From: Thiomargarita sp.
GTDB lineage: Bacteria > Pseudomonadota > Gammaproteobacteria > Beggiatoales > Beggiatoaceae
Direction of reading: 5' to 3'
Assembly: GCA_020720115.1 (NCBI GenBank)
Contig: DYPD01000024.1
Coordinates: 1 to 41,026, forward strand
DNA length: 41,026 nt
A model generated the notes under the pieces. That model made no database searches and had not been told where the DNA came from. It saw only the letters and a list, made by a program, of their open reading frames with translations. Position numbers and translations under genes: made by a program. Position 1 is the stretch's first letter. The number at the start of each line of letters is the position of its first letter. Positions 16,274-25,882 of this stretch are shown here, one piece after another.

Positions 16274-19081
16274 TTATTCTAAACGTCCGTGACACTGTTT
16301 GTATTTTTTGCCAGAACCGCAGGGGCAGGGTTCGTTGCGCCCCACTTTGCGCCCTTCGCGTACAAAAGGCTGGTGTTGTTTTGCTTGTTCGTCTGTTTGC
16401 CCTTCACCTGCACGCATAGCGCCTTGGTGTGCTAAGGCGACGGCGGCGGCAGCGGCTTCAGGGGACATTTCTTGCTGCATGGCGCTGGCTTCCCCGTGTT
16501 CAAATTGCATGGGTAGGGTCTGCCGCTGCTTGATTTCGAGCGCCATGAGGTCGGCTTCTACTTGTGCACGATCTGAGGCTTTGACGAGTTCTTGGGTAGC
16601 GGTTGCTATGACGGTTTGTTTGATGTCTTCCAACAGTTGCTGGAACATTTCAAAGGCTTCGCGTTTGTATTCTTGCTTGGGATTTTTCTGTGCATAGCTG
16701 CGCAGGTAAATGCCTTGACGCAAGTAATCCATTGCTGCAAGGTGTTCTTTCCAGTTTTTATCCAAAATTTGTAGCAGCAGGGCTTTTTCAAAGTTGCGCA
16801 CGTTGGCAATGCCTAGCAATTCCGTGCGTGCAACGTAGGTATTGAGTAAAGCATGCTCGATTTTTTCGCGTAAATTGGTTTCGTGCAGGTCGTGGTCTTC
16901 TTCTAGCCAGGTGTGGATCGGCAGCTTTTCCAGAAACTCTTGTTCTAAGGCGGCTTCCAGTCCTTTTATGTCCCAGATGTCGTCTGGGCTTTGCGGCGGA
17001 ACATAGCGGCTGATGAGTGCTTCTATGGCATCATGGCGGATGTTTTGAATGATGTCTTCAACGGTTTCTGCGTCCATGATTTCGTTGCGTTGCTGGTAAA
17101 TGACTTTGCGCTGGTCATTGGCAACATCATCATATTCAAGCAGCTGTTTGCGAATATCAAAGTTGCGCCCTTCAACTTTGCGCTGGGCATTTTCAATGGC
17201 TTTGCTGACCCAGGGGTGTTCGATGGCTTCGCCGCGCTCCATACCGAGTTTCTGCATCATGCCGGAAACGCGCTCGGAGGCGAAAATGCGCATGAGCGGG
17301 TCTTCTAATGCCAGGTAAAAGCGGCTGGAACCGGGATCGCCTTGGCGTCCGGCGCGTCCGCGTAATTGGTTGTCAATGCGGCGGGATTCATGGCGTTCTG
17401 TGCCTATGACATGTAGACCGCCAGCAGCAACCACTTGTTGATGACGCTGTTTCCAGTCTTCGCGCAGGGCAGCAACTTGGGCGGCGTCAGCTTCTGGAAG
17501 GGCAGAAATTTCTGCTTCGATATTGCCGCCCAAAACGATGTCTGTTCCGCGTCCCGCCATGTTGGTGGCGATGGTGACGGCGCCCGGACGTCCAGCTTGG
17601 GTGATAATTTGCGCTTCTTGCTCGTGGAATTTGGCGTTCAAAACCTGATGCGGAATTTTCGCGTCACTGAGCATTTTGGATAAGCGTTCAGAATTTTCAA
17701 TCGAAACTGTGCCGACTAGCACCGGTTGTTTGCGCTCTCGACAATCCTGGATGTCTTCTAGGATGGCTTCGTATTTTTCAGCGGTGGAGAGATAAACCAG
17801 ATCGCCACGATCATCACGCACCATCGGCTGATGAGTGGGAATGACTACTACTTCCAAACCATAAATCTGTTGAAATTCAAAGGCTTCTGTGTCTGCTGTG
17901 CCAGTCATACCCGCCAGCTTTTTGTACAGACGGAAGTAGTTTTGAAAGGTAATGGAAGCGAGGGTTTGATTTTCCAATTGAATGGCTACGCTTTCTTTGG
18001 CTTCAATGGCTTGATGCAAGCCTTCTGACCAGCGCCGTCCTGGCATGGTACGTCCGGTAAATTCATCCACTATGACGATTTGATTGTTTTGTACTATGTA
18101 GTCAACATTGCGTTCAAATAGCACATGTGCCCGCAACGCAGCGTTGACATGGTGCATCAGCATAATATTTTGCGCGTCGTACAGGCTTTCACCGGCTTTT
18201 AACAACCCCGCTTCAATCATCATTTCTTCAATGTGTTGATGCCCTTCTTCGCTTAAAAACACCTGCTTAGATTTTTCATCTACCGCATAGTCGCCAGGTA
18301 AATCGTAATCGTCGTCTTTTTCTGGCATCCGCTCTTGCGGGGTTAAGGTTGGGATCATCTGATTGATGCGACGATAGAGCGCGGAACTGTCTTCAGCGGG
18401 ACCGGAGATGATTAAAGGAGTACGGGCTTCGTCAATAAGGATGGAATCCACTTCATCCACGATGGCGTAATGCAAGGGACGCTGCACGCGCTCGCTGGCT
18501 TGGAACGCCATATTGTCGCGCAAATAATCAAAGCCAAATTCGTTGTTAGTGCCGTAAGTAATATCAGCAGCATAAGCGGCGCGGCGCTGTTCGGAGGAGA
18601 GTTCGGCAACTATCACACCCGTGCTTAAGCCCAGAAATTCATAGACTCGTCCCATCCAGGCAGCGTCACGTTTGGCTAAATAATCGTTGACTGTGACCAC
18701 ATGCACGCCCTTGCCAGGCAGGGCATTGAGATAAGCAGCTAAGGTAGCGACCAGGGTTTTGCCTTCACCAGTGCGCATTTCAGAAATTTTGCCCTCATGC
18801 AGCACCATGCCGCCAATCAATTGCACATCAAAGTGACGCATTTTTAGCACGCGCTTGCCAGTTTCGCGCACTGTGGCAAAGGCTTCCGGCAACAGGCTGT
18901 CAAGCTTTGCACCTTGGTTTAGACGTTCACGAAATTCGGCGGTTTTAGCCTGTAAGGCAACATCACTGAGTTGGCTATACTCAGCATCAAACGCATTAAT
19001 TTGCTCAACCAGCTTATTCAGGCGCTTAAGAATGCGCTGATTGCGGCTGCCAAAAAGTTTAGTCAGGATATTTTTAATCAT
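16274..19081 (-). CDS. secA: protein translocase ATPase SecA
   Basis: 935 residues, near the usual 900. SecA binds SecYEG and drives unfolded preproteins through the channel by ATP hydrolysis. Seen: N-terminal [18 protein letters not shown] as in enterobacterial SecA, Walker A region [24 protein letters not shown]-like [30 protein letters not shown] in the second nucleotide-binding fold, and [17 protein letters not shown]. The C-terminal zinc finger is present ([13 protein letters not shown]), which binds SecB and phospholipid. There is no secM-like secreted leader gene; dciA lies upstream on the opposite strand. A minus-strand TATAAT at 19158-19163 and a 70-base leader precede it. Confidence 0.98.
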   Translation of the reverse strand: MIKNILTKLFGSRNQRILKRLNKLVEQINAFDAEYSQLSDVALQAKTAEFRERLNQGAKLDSLLPEAFATVRETGKRVLKMRHFDVQLIGGMVLHEGKISEMRTGEGKTLVATLAAYLNALPGKGVHVVTVNDYLAKRDAAWMGRVYEFLGLSTGVIVAELSSEQRRAAYAADITYGTNNEFGFDYLRDNMAFQASERVQRPLHYAIVDEVDSILIDEARTPLIISGPAEDSSALYRRINQMIPTLTPQERMPEKDDDYDLPGDYAVDEKSKQVFLSEEGHQHIEEMMIEAGLLKAGESLYDAQNIMLMHHVNAALRAHVLFERNVDYIVQNNQIVIVDEFTGRTMPGRRWSEGLHQAIEAKESVAIQLENQTLASITFQNYFRLYKKLAGMTGTADTEAFEFQQIYGLEVVVIPTHQPMVRDDRGDLVYLSTAEKYEAILEDIQDCRERKQPVLVGTVSIENSERLSKMLSDAKIPHQVLNAKFHEQEAQIITQAGRPGAVTIATNMAGRGTDIVLGGNIEAEISALPEADAAQVAALREDWKQRHQQVVAAGGLHVIGTERHESRRIDNQLRGRAGRQGDPGSSRFYLALEDPLMRIFASERVSGMMQKLGMERGEAIEHPWVSKAIENAQRKVEGRNFDIRKQLLEYDDVANDQRKVIYQQRNEIMDAETVEDIIQNIRHDAIEALISRYVPPQSPDDIWDIKGLEAALEQEFLEKLPIHTWLEEDHDLHETNLREKIEHALLNTYVARTELLGIANVRNFEKALLLQILDKNWKEHLAAMDYLRQGIYLRSYAQKNPKQEYKREAFEMFQQLLEDIKQTVIATATQELVKASDRAQVEADLMALEIKQRQTLPMQFEHGEASAMQQEMSPEAAAAAVALAHQGAMRAGEGQTDEQAKQHQPFVREGRKVGRNEPCPCGSGKKYKQCHGRLE

Positions 19082-19112
19082 AGAGAGTATGCTACTGCGT
19101 TGCTTGGGGAGG

Positions 19113-19136
19113 GTTGGATTGTCCCAACTCCGGGAC
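19113..19136 (-). promoter_or_regulatory. alternative small hairpins in the secA leader (putative)
   Basis: In the leader, GTCCC/GGGAC (19121-19125 with 19132-19136) and GTTGG/CCAAC (19113-19117 with 19124-19128) can each form a 5-bp stem. They share bases 19124-19125, so both cannot form at once. The leader has no ATG of its own, so this is not a secM-type peptide. Regulatory meaning is speculative. Confidence 0.25.
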
Positions 19137-19157
19137 TCGAAGCGAATAAAGTCGCGG

Positions 19158-19163
19158 ATTATA
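19158..19163 (-). promoter_or_regulatory. -10 box of secA promoter (putative)
   Basis: The minus strand reads TATAAT, a perfect -10 consensus, about 77 bases before the secA start. The -35 position is poor. The rest of the 341-base secA-dciA intergenic region (19082-19422) holds the leader hairpins and an overlapping short ORF from 19325 with a GGAGG motif; no clear dciA promoter was found. Confidence 0.4.
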
Positions 19164-19422
19164 CTACAATAGCCGCCTAGATGCGGGGTAAAAAATTGCC
19201 ATGAATATTAGACTTGTTGCGGCTATGAAATCAATAAGTTACAAAAAACACCTTGATTTAACAACTACGGAAAATCAATGGGTTAGCTGAAATTGACTAA
19301 AATCTGAAAAATTGGGAGGGAGTCATGTTTCCAAACCCCGCATTTTTACTGGGTTTTATACCGCAACAAGTCTATTCTATGCGTAGAGATCACGCTGTTG
19401 TCAGGCGGAGTCGGGGCTTTAT

Positions 19423-19851
19423 ATGCAAAACATTACACAGATTTGTACGCAAAGATCAGTCGGATTGGGAGCATTATTGCGGCATCATGCCCACTTGCAA
19501 GCAGTTGGCAGATATTTAGCGGAATGTTTACCAGCACCTTTGCCTGAACATGTACAGGTGGCGAATGTACGCCAAGGGGTTTTATATCTACATGTTGACA
19601 GTTCTGCGTGGGGCAGTCGGGTGCGTTTTGTCATCCCACATCTATTAGCTTGCTGTCAACAGCGGCGAGAACTCAAAGAAATAAGTAGCATTCGCTTAAA
19701 AGTGCGCCCGCTTTCTATGATTCAACAGCGTCCGAAAAATAAACCGAAATTATCGCGCCATAACGCCACTCTACTTTCTCTCAATGCGGAGTTGACCGAG
19801 TACGCGCCTTTACGTTCAGCCTTATTGAAATTGGCAAGCAATGGTATTTGA
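19423..19851 (+). CDS. dciA: DciA (DUF721), replicative helicase loader/activator
   Basis: 142 residues. DciA proteins interact with the replicative helicase DnaB and substitute for DnaC-type loaders in most bacteria. The N-terminal half matches the DUF721 pattern: LGALLRHHAHLQAVGRYL, then LPAPLPEHVQVANVRQGVLYLHVDSSAWGSRVRF, with the conserved Trp, followed by RELKEISSIRLKVRP. The position next to secA and lpxC is the usual gammaproteobacterial context. The ATG has GGAG ten bases upstream. The C-terminal tail (about 45 residues) is variable in the family. It is convergent with lpxC, with 18 bases between stops. Confidence 0.85.
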   Translation: MQNITQICTQRSVGLGALLRHHAHLQAVGRYLAECLPAPLPEHVQVANVRQGVLYLHVDSSAWGSRVRFVIPHLLACCQQRRELKEISSIRLKVRPLSMIQQRPKNKPKLSRHNATLLSLNAELTEYAPLRSALLKLASNGI

Positions 19852-19869
19852 ACTGAACTCGATTTTTGT

Positions 19870-20790
19870 TTAAGAAACAAAAGCAGGATTTAAGAAAGCT
19901 AAGAGCGGATGAGCTTCTGCTTCATCATTAAAGCTAACCATTTCCCAAGCAGTGGCATGACTTAAGAGCGTGCGCAACAACAGATTATTCAATTCATGCC
20001 CTGATTTGTAGCCAACAAAAGCACCAATCAAGCTGTGTCCCAACAAATAAAGATCACCAATTGCATCGAGAATTTTGTGTTTAACAAATTCATCTTCATA
20101 GCGCAAGCCATCTTCATTTAAAACACGATATTCATCCATCACAATGGCATTATCCAAACTGCCGCCCAGGGCTAATTTTTGTTCACGTAGTAATTCAATT
20201 TCGTGCATAAAGCCAAAAGTTCTGGCGCGACTCACCTCTTTAACAAAAGAGGTTTGCGAGAAATCCAGTTCGACTGCTTGATTGCTACGCTTAAACGCCG
20301 GATGTTCAAATTCAATTTGAAAACGCACTTTGAAACCATCGTAAGGTTCAAAACGTGCCCATTTGTCACCTAATTTAACCTGTATTGGCTGTTTGATGCG
20401 AATGTAACGTTTGGGCGCGTTTTGTTCTTCAAAACCAGCAGATTGCAACAGAAACACAAAAGGACCGGCACTGCCGTCCATAATAGGAATTTCTGCTGAA
20501 TTAACATCAATATAAGCATTATCAACACCTAAGCCGGCCATTGCAGACAAGAGGTGTTCTACTGTGGAAACCCGAATACCGTCGCTATTCACCAGCGTGG
20601 TAGATAAGCGTGTGTCGCCCACATTTTCGGCAGTTGCCTTGATACTGACAGAGGGTGATAAATCCATGCGCCGAAAAATAATGCCTGTATCTACAGGAGC
20701 AGGACGCAAAGTAATATAAACTTTCTCGCCTGTATGCAACCCAACACCTGTTGCCCGAATCACGCTTTTTAAGGTGCGTTGTTTTATCAT
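19870..20790 (-). CDS. lpxC: UDP-3-O-acyl-N-acetylglucosamine deacetylase LpxC
   Basis: 306 residues, matching the standard 305. LpxC is the Zn2+-dependent, committed step of lipid A synthesis in the cytoplasm. Seen: [24 protein letters not shown] at the start, the zinc His in [13 protein letters not shown], the [14 protein letters not shown] segment with the second His and the Asp ligand, and KSGHELNN with the catalytic His. ATG 20790 follows AGGAAAA; an upstream TTG (20916) would add 42 residues absent from the family, so it is rejected. The 358-base interval to the ftsZ stop holds an extended -10 (20950-20958) and the ftsZ terminator. Confidence 0.97.
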   Translation of the reverse strand: MIKQRTLKSVIRATGVGLHTGEKVYITLRPAPVDTGIIFRRMDLSPSVSIKATAENVGDTRLSTTLVNSDGIRVSTVEHLLSAMAGLGVDNAYIDVNSAEIPIMDGSAGPFVFLLQSAGFEEQNAPKRYIRIKQPIQVKLGDKWARFEPYDGFKVRFQIEFEHPAFKRSNQAVELDFSQTSFVKEVSRARTFGFMHEIELLREQKLALGGSLDNAIVMDEYRVLNEDGLRYEDEFVKHKILDAIGDLYLLGHSLIGAFVGYKSGHELNNLLLRTLLSHATAWEMVSFNDEAEAHPLLAFLNPAFVS

Positions 20791-20949
20791 TATTTTTCCT
20801 AAATATCTGAAAGTTAATGGCTTTAAAAGGCTGAGTCCAGCAAAGCAGCCTGCCTCATTATGCGGGTTGAAGGAAGACAAGTGCAGACCGGAAAAGTCTT
20901 TGAGTATGCCTAACAAACAACCTTAAATAGCAGCCGTATATTGCGGTGC

Positions 20950-20958
20950 AGTATAGCA
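20950..20958 (-). promoter_or_regulatory. extended -10 promoter of lpxC
   Basis: The minus strand reads TGCTATACT, identical to the element before the Ca2+-ATPase. It is about 160 bases from ATG 20790, implying a leader of roughly 150 bases. No clear -35. This would let lpxC be transcribed independently of ftsZ, beyond the terminator at 21034-21073. Confidence 0.45.
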
Positions 20959-21033
20959 AATTTTACAAAAAATTTCCGTTTACTAAGCTGCGCTATTAAG
21001 CCCGCAATATGTGTTCAACCCAATGAAAAGCGT

Positions 21034-21073
21034 AAAAAAATGGCGCTTGAATAAAGGGATTTATTCAAGCGCC
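21034..21073 (-). terminator. rho-independent terminator after ftsZ
   Basis: A perfect 14-bp stem (GGCGCTTGAATAAA 21042-21055 with 21060-21073), 4-base loop GGGA, and seven A at 21034-21040 that become a U-tract on the minus strand. It lies about 75 bases past the ftsZ stop and separates ftsZ from lpxC. Confidence 0.9.
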
Positions 21074-21148
21074 TGGATACCTAAAAATCACCAGCGGTGG
21101 TGGTATGCCGCTTGGTGAAATAAAGAGCCTTCAACATCCGCAACCCAC

Positions 21149-22411
21149 TTAATCAGCCTGGCGGCGCAAAAACGCTGGAATATCTAAGTAATCTGCGTCT
21201 GTTTCCTTGCCGCCTGCACCGATGTTTTCGGCTTCAGGGTGCTTATGACGCACCATTGTGGGACGCTCATAATGTGAATAATCAATGCTATCTGTTGTTT
21301 TTGTAGCGACTTTGCCGCGCTGCGGTTCGGGTGCTTTGGGTGTTGCCATTACCACTGCTTGGGGTTGCTGCTGTGTGGACGGTTCAGCATTTGCGCTCGG
21401 TTGGTTTTTGCTTGCGGCGCTGGAATGTGAGGTTTTGGGAGCGGAACGTGAGGAAACGCGCTCAACTCCAGTTGCAATCACTGTCACTCGCACTTCGTCA
21501 GTCATTTCTGGATCAATGACTGAACCGACTACGACGGTAGCATGTTCGGAAGCAAATTCTTCAATCACATCCCCCATTTCTTCAAATTCGCCGATGGTCA
21601 TATCCAATCCGGCGGTCATGTTTACTAAAATACCCCGTGCACCAGCTAAATCAATGTCTTCTAACAACGGGCTAGAAATAGCATCTTTGGCGGCTTTGCG
21701 GGCACGATCTTCGCCACTGGCACGACCTGTACCCATCATTGCCATGCCCATTTCCTGCATGACGGTTGAGACATCGGCAAAATCTACGTTAATTAAGCCT
21801 GGGCGCGTGATGAGTTCAGAAATCCCTTGTACGGCGCTGTAAAGCACGTTGTTGGCGGCACGGAAAGCGTCAAGCAAGGAGGTGTCGCGTCCTAGGACGC
21901 TGAGTAATTTTTCATTAGGAATAATGATTAAAGAATCTACATGCTGGGTCAGCTCTTTAATGCCCTCTTCAGCAATGCTGGCACGTTTGCGCCCTTCAAA
22001 GGGGAAAGGACGGGTGACCACAGCAACAGTGAGAACGCCCAGCTCTTTGGCAATCTGTGCAATGATCGGTGTGGCGCCGGTACCTGTACCACCGCCCATG
22101 CCTGCGGTCAGGAAAATCATGTCTGTGCCTTCTAAGACGCCCATGATACGCTCGCGGTCTTCTAGTGCCGCCTGCTGTCCAATGCCAGGATTAGCGCCAG
22201 CTCCCAGACCTTTGGTTACATCTGTGCCTAATTGCAACACGGTGCGTGCGGAAGAATTCCTTAATGCTTGAGCATCTGTATTGGCTACGATAAATTCTAC
22301 ACCTTCTATGCTGCCAGCCAGCATATGCTCTACGGCATTACCGCCACCGCCACCGATACCCATGACTTTTATCACAGCATTTTGGCTGTAGGTATCCACT
22401 AACTCAAACAC
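21149..22411 (-). CDS. ftsZ: cell division GTPase FtsZ
   Basis: 420 residues. The tubulin homologue that polymerises into the division ring. Seen: [20 protein letters not shown], the GTP signature [14 protein letters not shown], the T7-loop region [11 protein letters not shown], a variable Ser/Gln/Pro-rich linker (about residues 320-385), and the C-terminal peptide [14 protein letters not shown] that binds FtsA and ZipA. The start is GTG 22411: AGGAGGT at 22417-22423 lies six bases before it. The longer ATG at 22426 cannot be used because it lies upstream of and inside the ribosome-binding site. The resulting N-terminus [16 protein letters not shown] matches other FtsZ. A 39-codon ORF ends at the ribosome-binding site. 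Confidence 0.98.
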   Translation of the reverse strand: MFELVDTYSQNAVIKVMGIGGGGGNAVEHMLAGSIEGVEFIVANTDAQALRNSSARTVLQLGTDVTKGLGAGANPGIGQQAALEDRERIMGVLEGTDMIFLTAGMGGGTGTGATPIIAQIAKELGVLTVAVVTRPFPFEGRKRASIAEEGIKELTQHVDSLIIIPNEKLLSVLGRDTSLLDAFRAANNVLYSAVQGISELITRPGLINVDFADVSTVMQEMGMAMMGTGRASGEDRARKAAKDAISSPLLEDIDLAGARGILVNMTAGLDMTIGEFEEMGDVIEEFASEHATVVVGSVIDPEMTDEVRVTVIATGVERVSSRSAPKTSHSSAASKNQPSANAEPSTQQQPQAVVMATPKAPEPQRGKVATKTTDSIDYSHYERPTMVRHKHPEAENIGAGGKETDADYLDIPAFLRRQAD

Positions 22412-22416
22412 TTTAA

Positions 22417-22423
22417 ACCTCCT
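22417..22423 (-). promoter_or_regulatory. ftsZ ribosome-binding site
   Basis: AGGAGGT on the minus strand, an almost full anti-16S match. It decides the GTG start of ftsZ at 22411. The stop codon TGA of the small upstream ORF (22425-22423) touches it. Confidence 0.8.
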
Positions 22424-22542
22424 CATAACAAAGCTTTTGATACGCTATGCTTTGGAATCGGGCGCACACCCGCTTGAATTTCATGCAAATAACTTACCAC
22501 AGGCAAAGGATACTTAGTTTTACTGCCTGGTATTGACTGCAT
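22423..22542 (-). CDS. small ORF (39 codons) immediately upstream of ftsZ
   Basis: ATG at 22542, stop TGA at 22423. It begins [16 protein letters not shown] and ends [14 protein letters not shown] lies four bases before the ATG, a fair ribosome-binding site. The stop overlaps the ftsZ ribosome-binding site, an arrangement typical of translational coupling or a leader peptide. No known family is recognised and there is no signal peptide or membrane segment. It is the only ORF-like content in the 310 bases between ftsZ and ftsA; I see no terminator and no convincing promoter in the remaining 22543-22721. It may be chance. Confidence 0.3.
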   Translation of the reverse strand: MQSIPGSKTKYPLPVVSYLHEIQAGVRPIPKHSVSKALL

Positions 22543-22721
22543 ACTATCCCTTCACTGTTTTGATTTTCGACAATATTATCATAATACAGCAACCCAAAAC
22601 ACGATTAACCCGCTTAATAAAAATAGGCGCTGACTCGCTGCTTATAAACGATTTGTTCCGTTTTGCGATATTGGCAGCAGATCAAACAGCAACATTATTC
22701 TTTAAGAAGGTTGCAGCTTGA

Positions 22722-23948
22722 TTAAAAATTACCTTGAAACCAGTTTGTAATACGCCCAAAAACTGAATTGAGTTTGTTGCCAGTGACGGTTTCTCGTCCA
22801 CGCTCATTTCGGTGTTGATGACCAAAGAGCAATAAACCTACGCCAGTGGAGTGAATAGGATTTTTTACTACGTCTACTAATCCCGTGACATAGCGCGGGT
22901 AGCCTAAACGGACTGGCATATGAAAGACTTCTTCTGCTAATTCTACGGCACCGTCCATTTTTGCTGAACCGCCGGTTAAGACGATCCCCGCCGCAATTAA
23001 ATCCTCATAACCGCTACGTCGAATCACTGATTGTACCAGGGTAAACAGCTCTTCAAAACGCGGTTCTACCACGTCTGCTAAAGTTTGGCGTGCTAACAAA
23101 CGCGGCGGACGCGCACCGACGCTTGGCACTTCGATCATTTCTTCAGCATTGGCTAATTTGGTTAAGGCGCAAGCGTACTTGATTTTGATGTCTTCCGCAT
23201 ACTGAGTTGGCGTGCGCATGGCGACGGCAATGTCATTGGTAATTTGATCGCCGGCAATAGGGATCACCGAAGTGTAACGAATTGCGCCGTCGGTAAAAAT
23301 GGCAATATCTGTAGTGCCGCCGCCGATGTCTACTAAGCAAACGCCCAGTTCTTTTTCATCTTCGGTCAACACGGCGGCGCTGGATGCCAGTTGTTCCAAA
23401 ATCAGTTCGTCAACATCCAGTCCGCACAGGCGCACACATTTGATGATGTTTTGCGCGGCGCTGGCAGCACCAAACACTATGTGGACTTTGGCTTCCAAAC
23501 GCACCCCAGACATGCCGATAGGTTCGCGGATACCCTCTTGATTATCAATGACAAATTCTTGCGGCAGAATATGCAGGATTTTTTGATCTGCGGGTACGGC
23601 AACCGCACGCGCTGCATCAATGACGCGATCAATGTCATCGCGGGTGACTTCTTTATCGCGGATAGCCACCACGCCGTTAGAGTTCATGCTGCGAATATGG
23701 CTGCCGGCGATCCCTGCATAAACCGAGTGAATTTCACAGCCGGACATTAATTCGGCTTCTTCGAGGGCGCGCTGGATGGAATGCACGGTGGAGTCAATAT
23801 TGACCACGACGCCTTTTTTCAGTCCGTGAGAAGGATGTTGTCCTAAGCCGATCACTTCGACTTGGTTGCCGGACACTTCTCCAACGATGGCGACAATTTT
23901 CGATGTCCCTATATCCAGACCCACGATTAAATTCTTATCTTTCGCCAT
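22722..23948 (-). CDS. ftsA: cell division protein FtsA
   Basis: 408 residues. An actin-fold ATPase that tethers FtsZ to the membrane and recruits later divisome proteins. Seen: LIVGLDIGTSKIVAIVGEV (phosphate 1), LVDIGGGTTDIAIFTDGAI (phosphate 2), AGIVLTGGSAKMDG (adenosine), and a C-terminal amphipathic helix FGRITNWFQGNF acting as the membrane-targeting sequence. ATG 23948 has AGGGAG five bases upstream and gives MAKDKNLIVGLD; the TTG at 23963 would place the ribosome-binding site inside the gene, so it is rejected. It follows ftsQ after a 164-base gap in which I see nothing. Confidence 0.97.
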   Translation of the reverse strand: MAKDKNLIVGLDIGTSKIVAIVGEVSGNQVEVIGLGQHPSHGLKKGVVVNIDSTVHSIQRALEEAELMSGCEIHSVYAGIAGSHIRSMNSNGVVAIRDKEVTRDDIDRVIDAARAVAVPADQKILHILPQEFVIDNQEGIREPIGMSGVRLEAKVHIVFGAASAAQNIIKCVRLCGLDVDELILEQLASSAAVLTEDEKELGVCLVDIGGGTTDIAIFTDGAIRYTSVIPIAGDQITNDIAVAMRTPTQYAEDIKIKYACALTKLANAEEMIEVPSVGARPPRLLARQTLADVVEPRFEELFTLVQSVIRRSGYEDLIAAGIVLTGGSAKMDGAVELAEEVFHMPVRLGYPRYVTGLVDVVKNPIHSTGVGLLLFGHQHRNERGRETVTGNKLNSVFGRITNWFQGNF

Positions 23949-24112
23949 CTTAACTCCCTGCAAAATGAAAAATCATGATTTTTAATGGGTAGCGCGACCA
24001 CAAAGCCTCTATTTTCCATTATATTCTGATATGACGCAAAGCCTGTTTTAGACTTGGGTTTTCCCGTCTTTTTGCTTTAAGGCCTGTAGCCACGCATTCT
24101 GCCCTGTTTTTT

Positions 24113-24976
24113 TCAGCGAAAATGCACCGCTACGCCGCTGTCGTAGCGTAAATCTAAGGCAAGAATCTCACCCGCTTGTGTGACCAAAGTATTTTGATAA
24201 AGCTGAATAAAACGCTGCCAGCGTGTCATGAGCGGTGCTTTGCCCAAAGTGACGCTAAACCAGGGCAGCGGTTGTGGAAAACTCAACCAGACTCGCCATT
24301 GCTGCAAAGCATCCAATTGTAGCGTTTCAATGCGTAAACCTGTCACTGTGAGCGCCTGTTGCAATGCCTGATATTGAGCAAGCATCTGCGCTTCGCTGCC
24401 AGGGATGCCATGTAAATGCGGCAAGGGTAAATCAGGAAATGCTTGGCTACCCAACGTAAAAAGTTCGCCTGCTGGGTTCAATAACATTTGTTGTGGCGCT
24501 TTGTCATCCAGCGTTTGCCAGTAGGCAACTGCTTGTTGTTCTTGTAGTTGTACGAACAGGGTTGCAGGCAAATGGCGCTCTATCTTTGCGCTACGCACCC
24601 AGGGTAATTGCAACAGGGTTTGTTGAATTTCTGCCATATTCAAACGCAGGATGTTGCCCTGCGCTACCCCGCGCAAAGCGGCTTGCACTTCCTGCGTGCG
24701 GATATGTTTAAGCGGCTGCGTTTGTCCGCTCGCATCTATGCCGCTAATGTCCACTTGACGCAACGGCAGGGTTTGCGGTTGCCGCAACCAGCTTGACACT
24801 CCCAGCAAAATACAGAACAGCAAAAGCAGCCAAAGCCATGTGCCAGGCAGTTTAAAAGTGGGCAAAGAGAGACTTCTTTTGGTTGTCGCCTTTGTCCGAT
24901 AAGCGGCTTGCCGCCGCACACTGTTTTGTTTCGGCGGCGGTGTTTTCCCAGCTTGACGCGACGCACCTAGCGCCAC
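24113..24976 (-). CDS. ftsQ: cell division protein FtsQ
   Basis: 287 residues. A bitopic divisome protein bridging early and late components with FtsB and FtsL. Seen: a basic, Pro/Lys-rich cytoplasmic tail (about residues 1-44), one membrane segment (LWLLLLFCILLGVSSWL, about 48-64), a POTRA domain starting PLRQVDISGIDASG, and the FtsQ beta domain with VRSAKIERHLPATLFVQL. It starts with GTG 24976, with GGAG five bases before it, and overlaps the end of ddl by 10 bases, as in many dcw clusters. The sequence is weakly conserved, as usual for this family. Confidence 0.92.
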   Translation of the reverse strand: MALGASRQAGKTPPPKQNSVRRQAAYRTKATTKRSLSLPTFKLPGTWLWLLLLFCILLGVSSWLRQPQTLPLRQVDISGIDASGQTQPLKHIRTQEVQAALRGVAQGNILRLNMAEIQQTLLQLPWVRSAKIERHLPATLFVQLQEQQAVAYWQTLDDKAPQQMLLNPAGELFTLGSQAFPDLPLPHLHGIPGSEAQMLAQYQALQQALTVTGLRIETLQLDALQQWRVWLSFPQPLPWFSVTLGKAPLMTRWQRFIQLYQNTLVTQAGEILALDLRYDSGVAVHFR

Positions 24977-25881
24977 GAAGTCTCCAAAATGGCGAGCACT
25001 AATGAATCAAAATCCAAGCCTGCTGCTTTCGCTGCCATTGGCACTAAGCTATGGTTGGTCATGCCAGGCGCGGTATTGACTTCCAGCAGCCAGGGTTGCG
25101 CATCGGCATCCAGCATTAAATCTACCCGCCCCCAACCGCTCGCACCTATGCTAGAAAACGCCTGCAATGCCAACGCTTTAAAGTGATTTTCTTGGGCTTC
25201 GGATAAGCCACTGGGACAAAAATACTGGGTTTGGTCGTCCTGATATTTGGCAGTGAAATCGTAGAAATCTCGTGGGGTTTGCAGGCGTATCAGCGGTAAG
25301 GCTTGCGCTTGCAAGAGGCTGGCAGTGTATTCAGCACCGCGAATGTAACGTTCCGCAAACACCTGCGAGGCGCAGGCATTAGCAGCAGCCCAAGCGGCGG
25401 GCAGATCAGCTGGGTCATCAACTTTGCTGATGCCCACGCTCGATCCTTCTAATGCGGGTTTAATCATCAAAGGCAAACCGAGTTGCTCAACGACTGAGCT
25501 CCAATCGGTTTGCGCATCCACCAAAATCACCGGCGGCGTCGGTAGCCCTACACTCTGCCAAAGTTGCTTAGTGCGCAATTTATCCATTGCCAAAGCAGAA
25601 CCCAGCACACGGCTGCCCGTGTAAGGAATACCCAAGAGTTCTAGCAAGCCTTGCATAGTGCCATCTTCACCACCGCGCCCGTGTAACGCAATAAACGCAC
25701 GATCCGGCTTCGCCTCAAGCAATTGTTCTATGAGGTTGTGCTGCGGGTCTATAGCCTGCGCATTGACCCCCTTGCGTTGCAAGGCGGCTAACACTGCTTG
25801 TCCGGAGTTGAGAGAAACTTCACGTTCGGCGGAGTTTCCACCCATTAACACCACCACTTTGCCATATGCTTCAATGTGCAT
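24967..25881 (-). CDS. ddl: D-alanine--D-alanine ligase
   Basis: 304 residues, the length of DdlB. An ATP-grasp enzyme that makes the D-Ala-D-Ala dipeptide for peptidoglycan. Seen: VVVLMGGNSAEREVSLNSG, FIALHGRGGEDGTMQGLLE, IPYTGSRVLGSALAMDK, LPLMIKPALEGSSVGISKV (ATP-binding Lys and Ser loop), and LLEVNTAPGMTNHSLVPMAA (metal-binding Asn, and the tail typical of DdlB). AAGGAG lies just before the ATG. It is the first recognisable dcw gene in this direction: no murB, murC or murG lies upstream; the neighbouring genes are signalling genes. Confidence 0.96.
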   Translation of the reverse strand: MHIEAYGKVVVLMGGNSAEREVSLNSGQAVLAALQRKGVNAQAIDPQHNLIEQLLEAKPDRAFIALHGRGGEDGTMQGLLELLGIPYTGSRVLGSALAMDKLRTKQLWQSVGLPTPPVILVDAQTDWSSVVEQLGLPLMIKPALEGSSVGISKVDDPADLPAAWAAANACASQVFAERYIRGAEYTASLLQAQALPLIRLQTPRDFYDFTAKYQDDQTQYFCPSGLSEAQENHFKALALQAFSSIGASGWGRVDLMLDADAQPWLLEVNTAPGMTNHSLVPMAAKAAGLDFDSLVLAILETSWR

Positions 25882-25882
25882 C

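Noticed and set aside
19120-19146. tRNA-like 3' end on the minus strand (CTTCGAGTCCCGGAG) near the secA start
   Set aside because: The bases flanking the T-loop-like motif do not pair and no acceptor or anticodon arm exists; it is part of the secA leader.
19863-19881. AT-only inverted repeat between dciA and lpxC (TTTTGTTT/AAACAAAA)
   Set aside because: The stem has almost no GC pairs, a 3-base loop and lies partly in the lpxC coding end; not a convincing terminator.
20791-20916. 42-residue N-terminal extension of LpxC from TTG 20916
   Set aside because: The family begins at [12 protein letters not shown] 20790 has AGGAAAA before it and gives the standard length.
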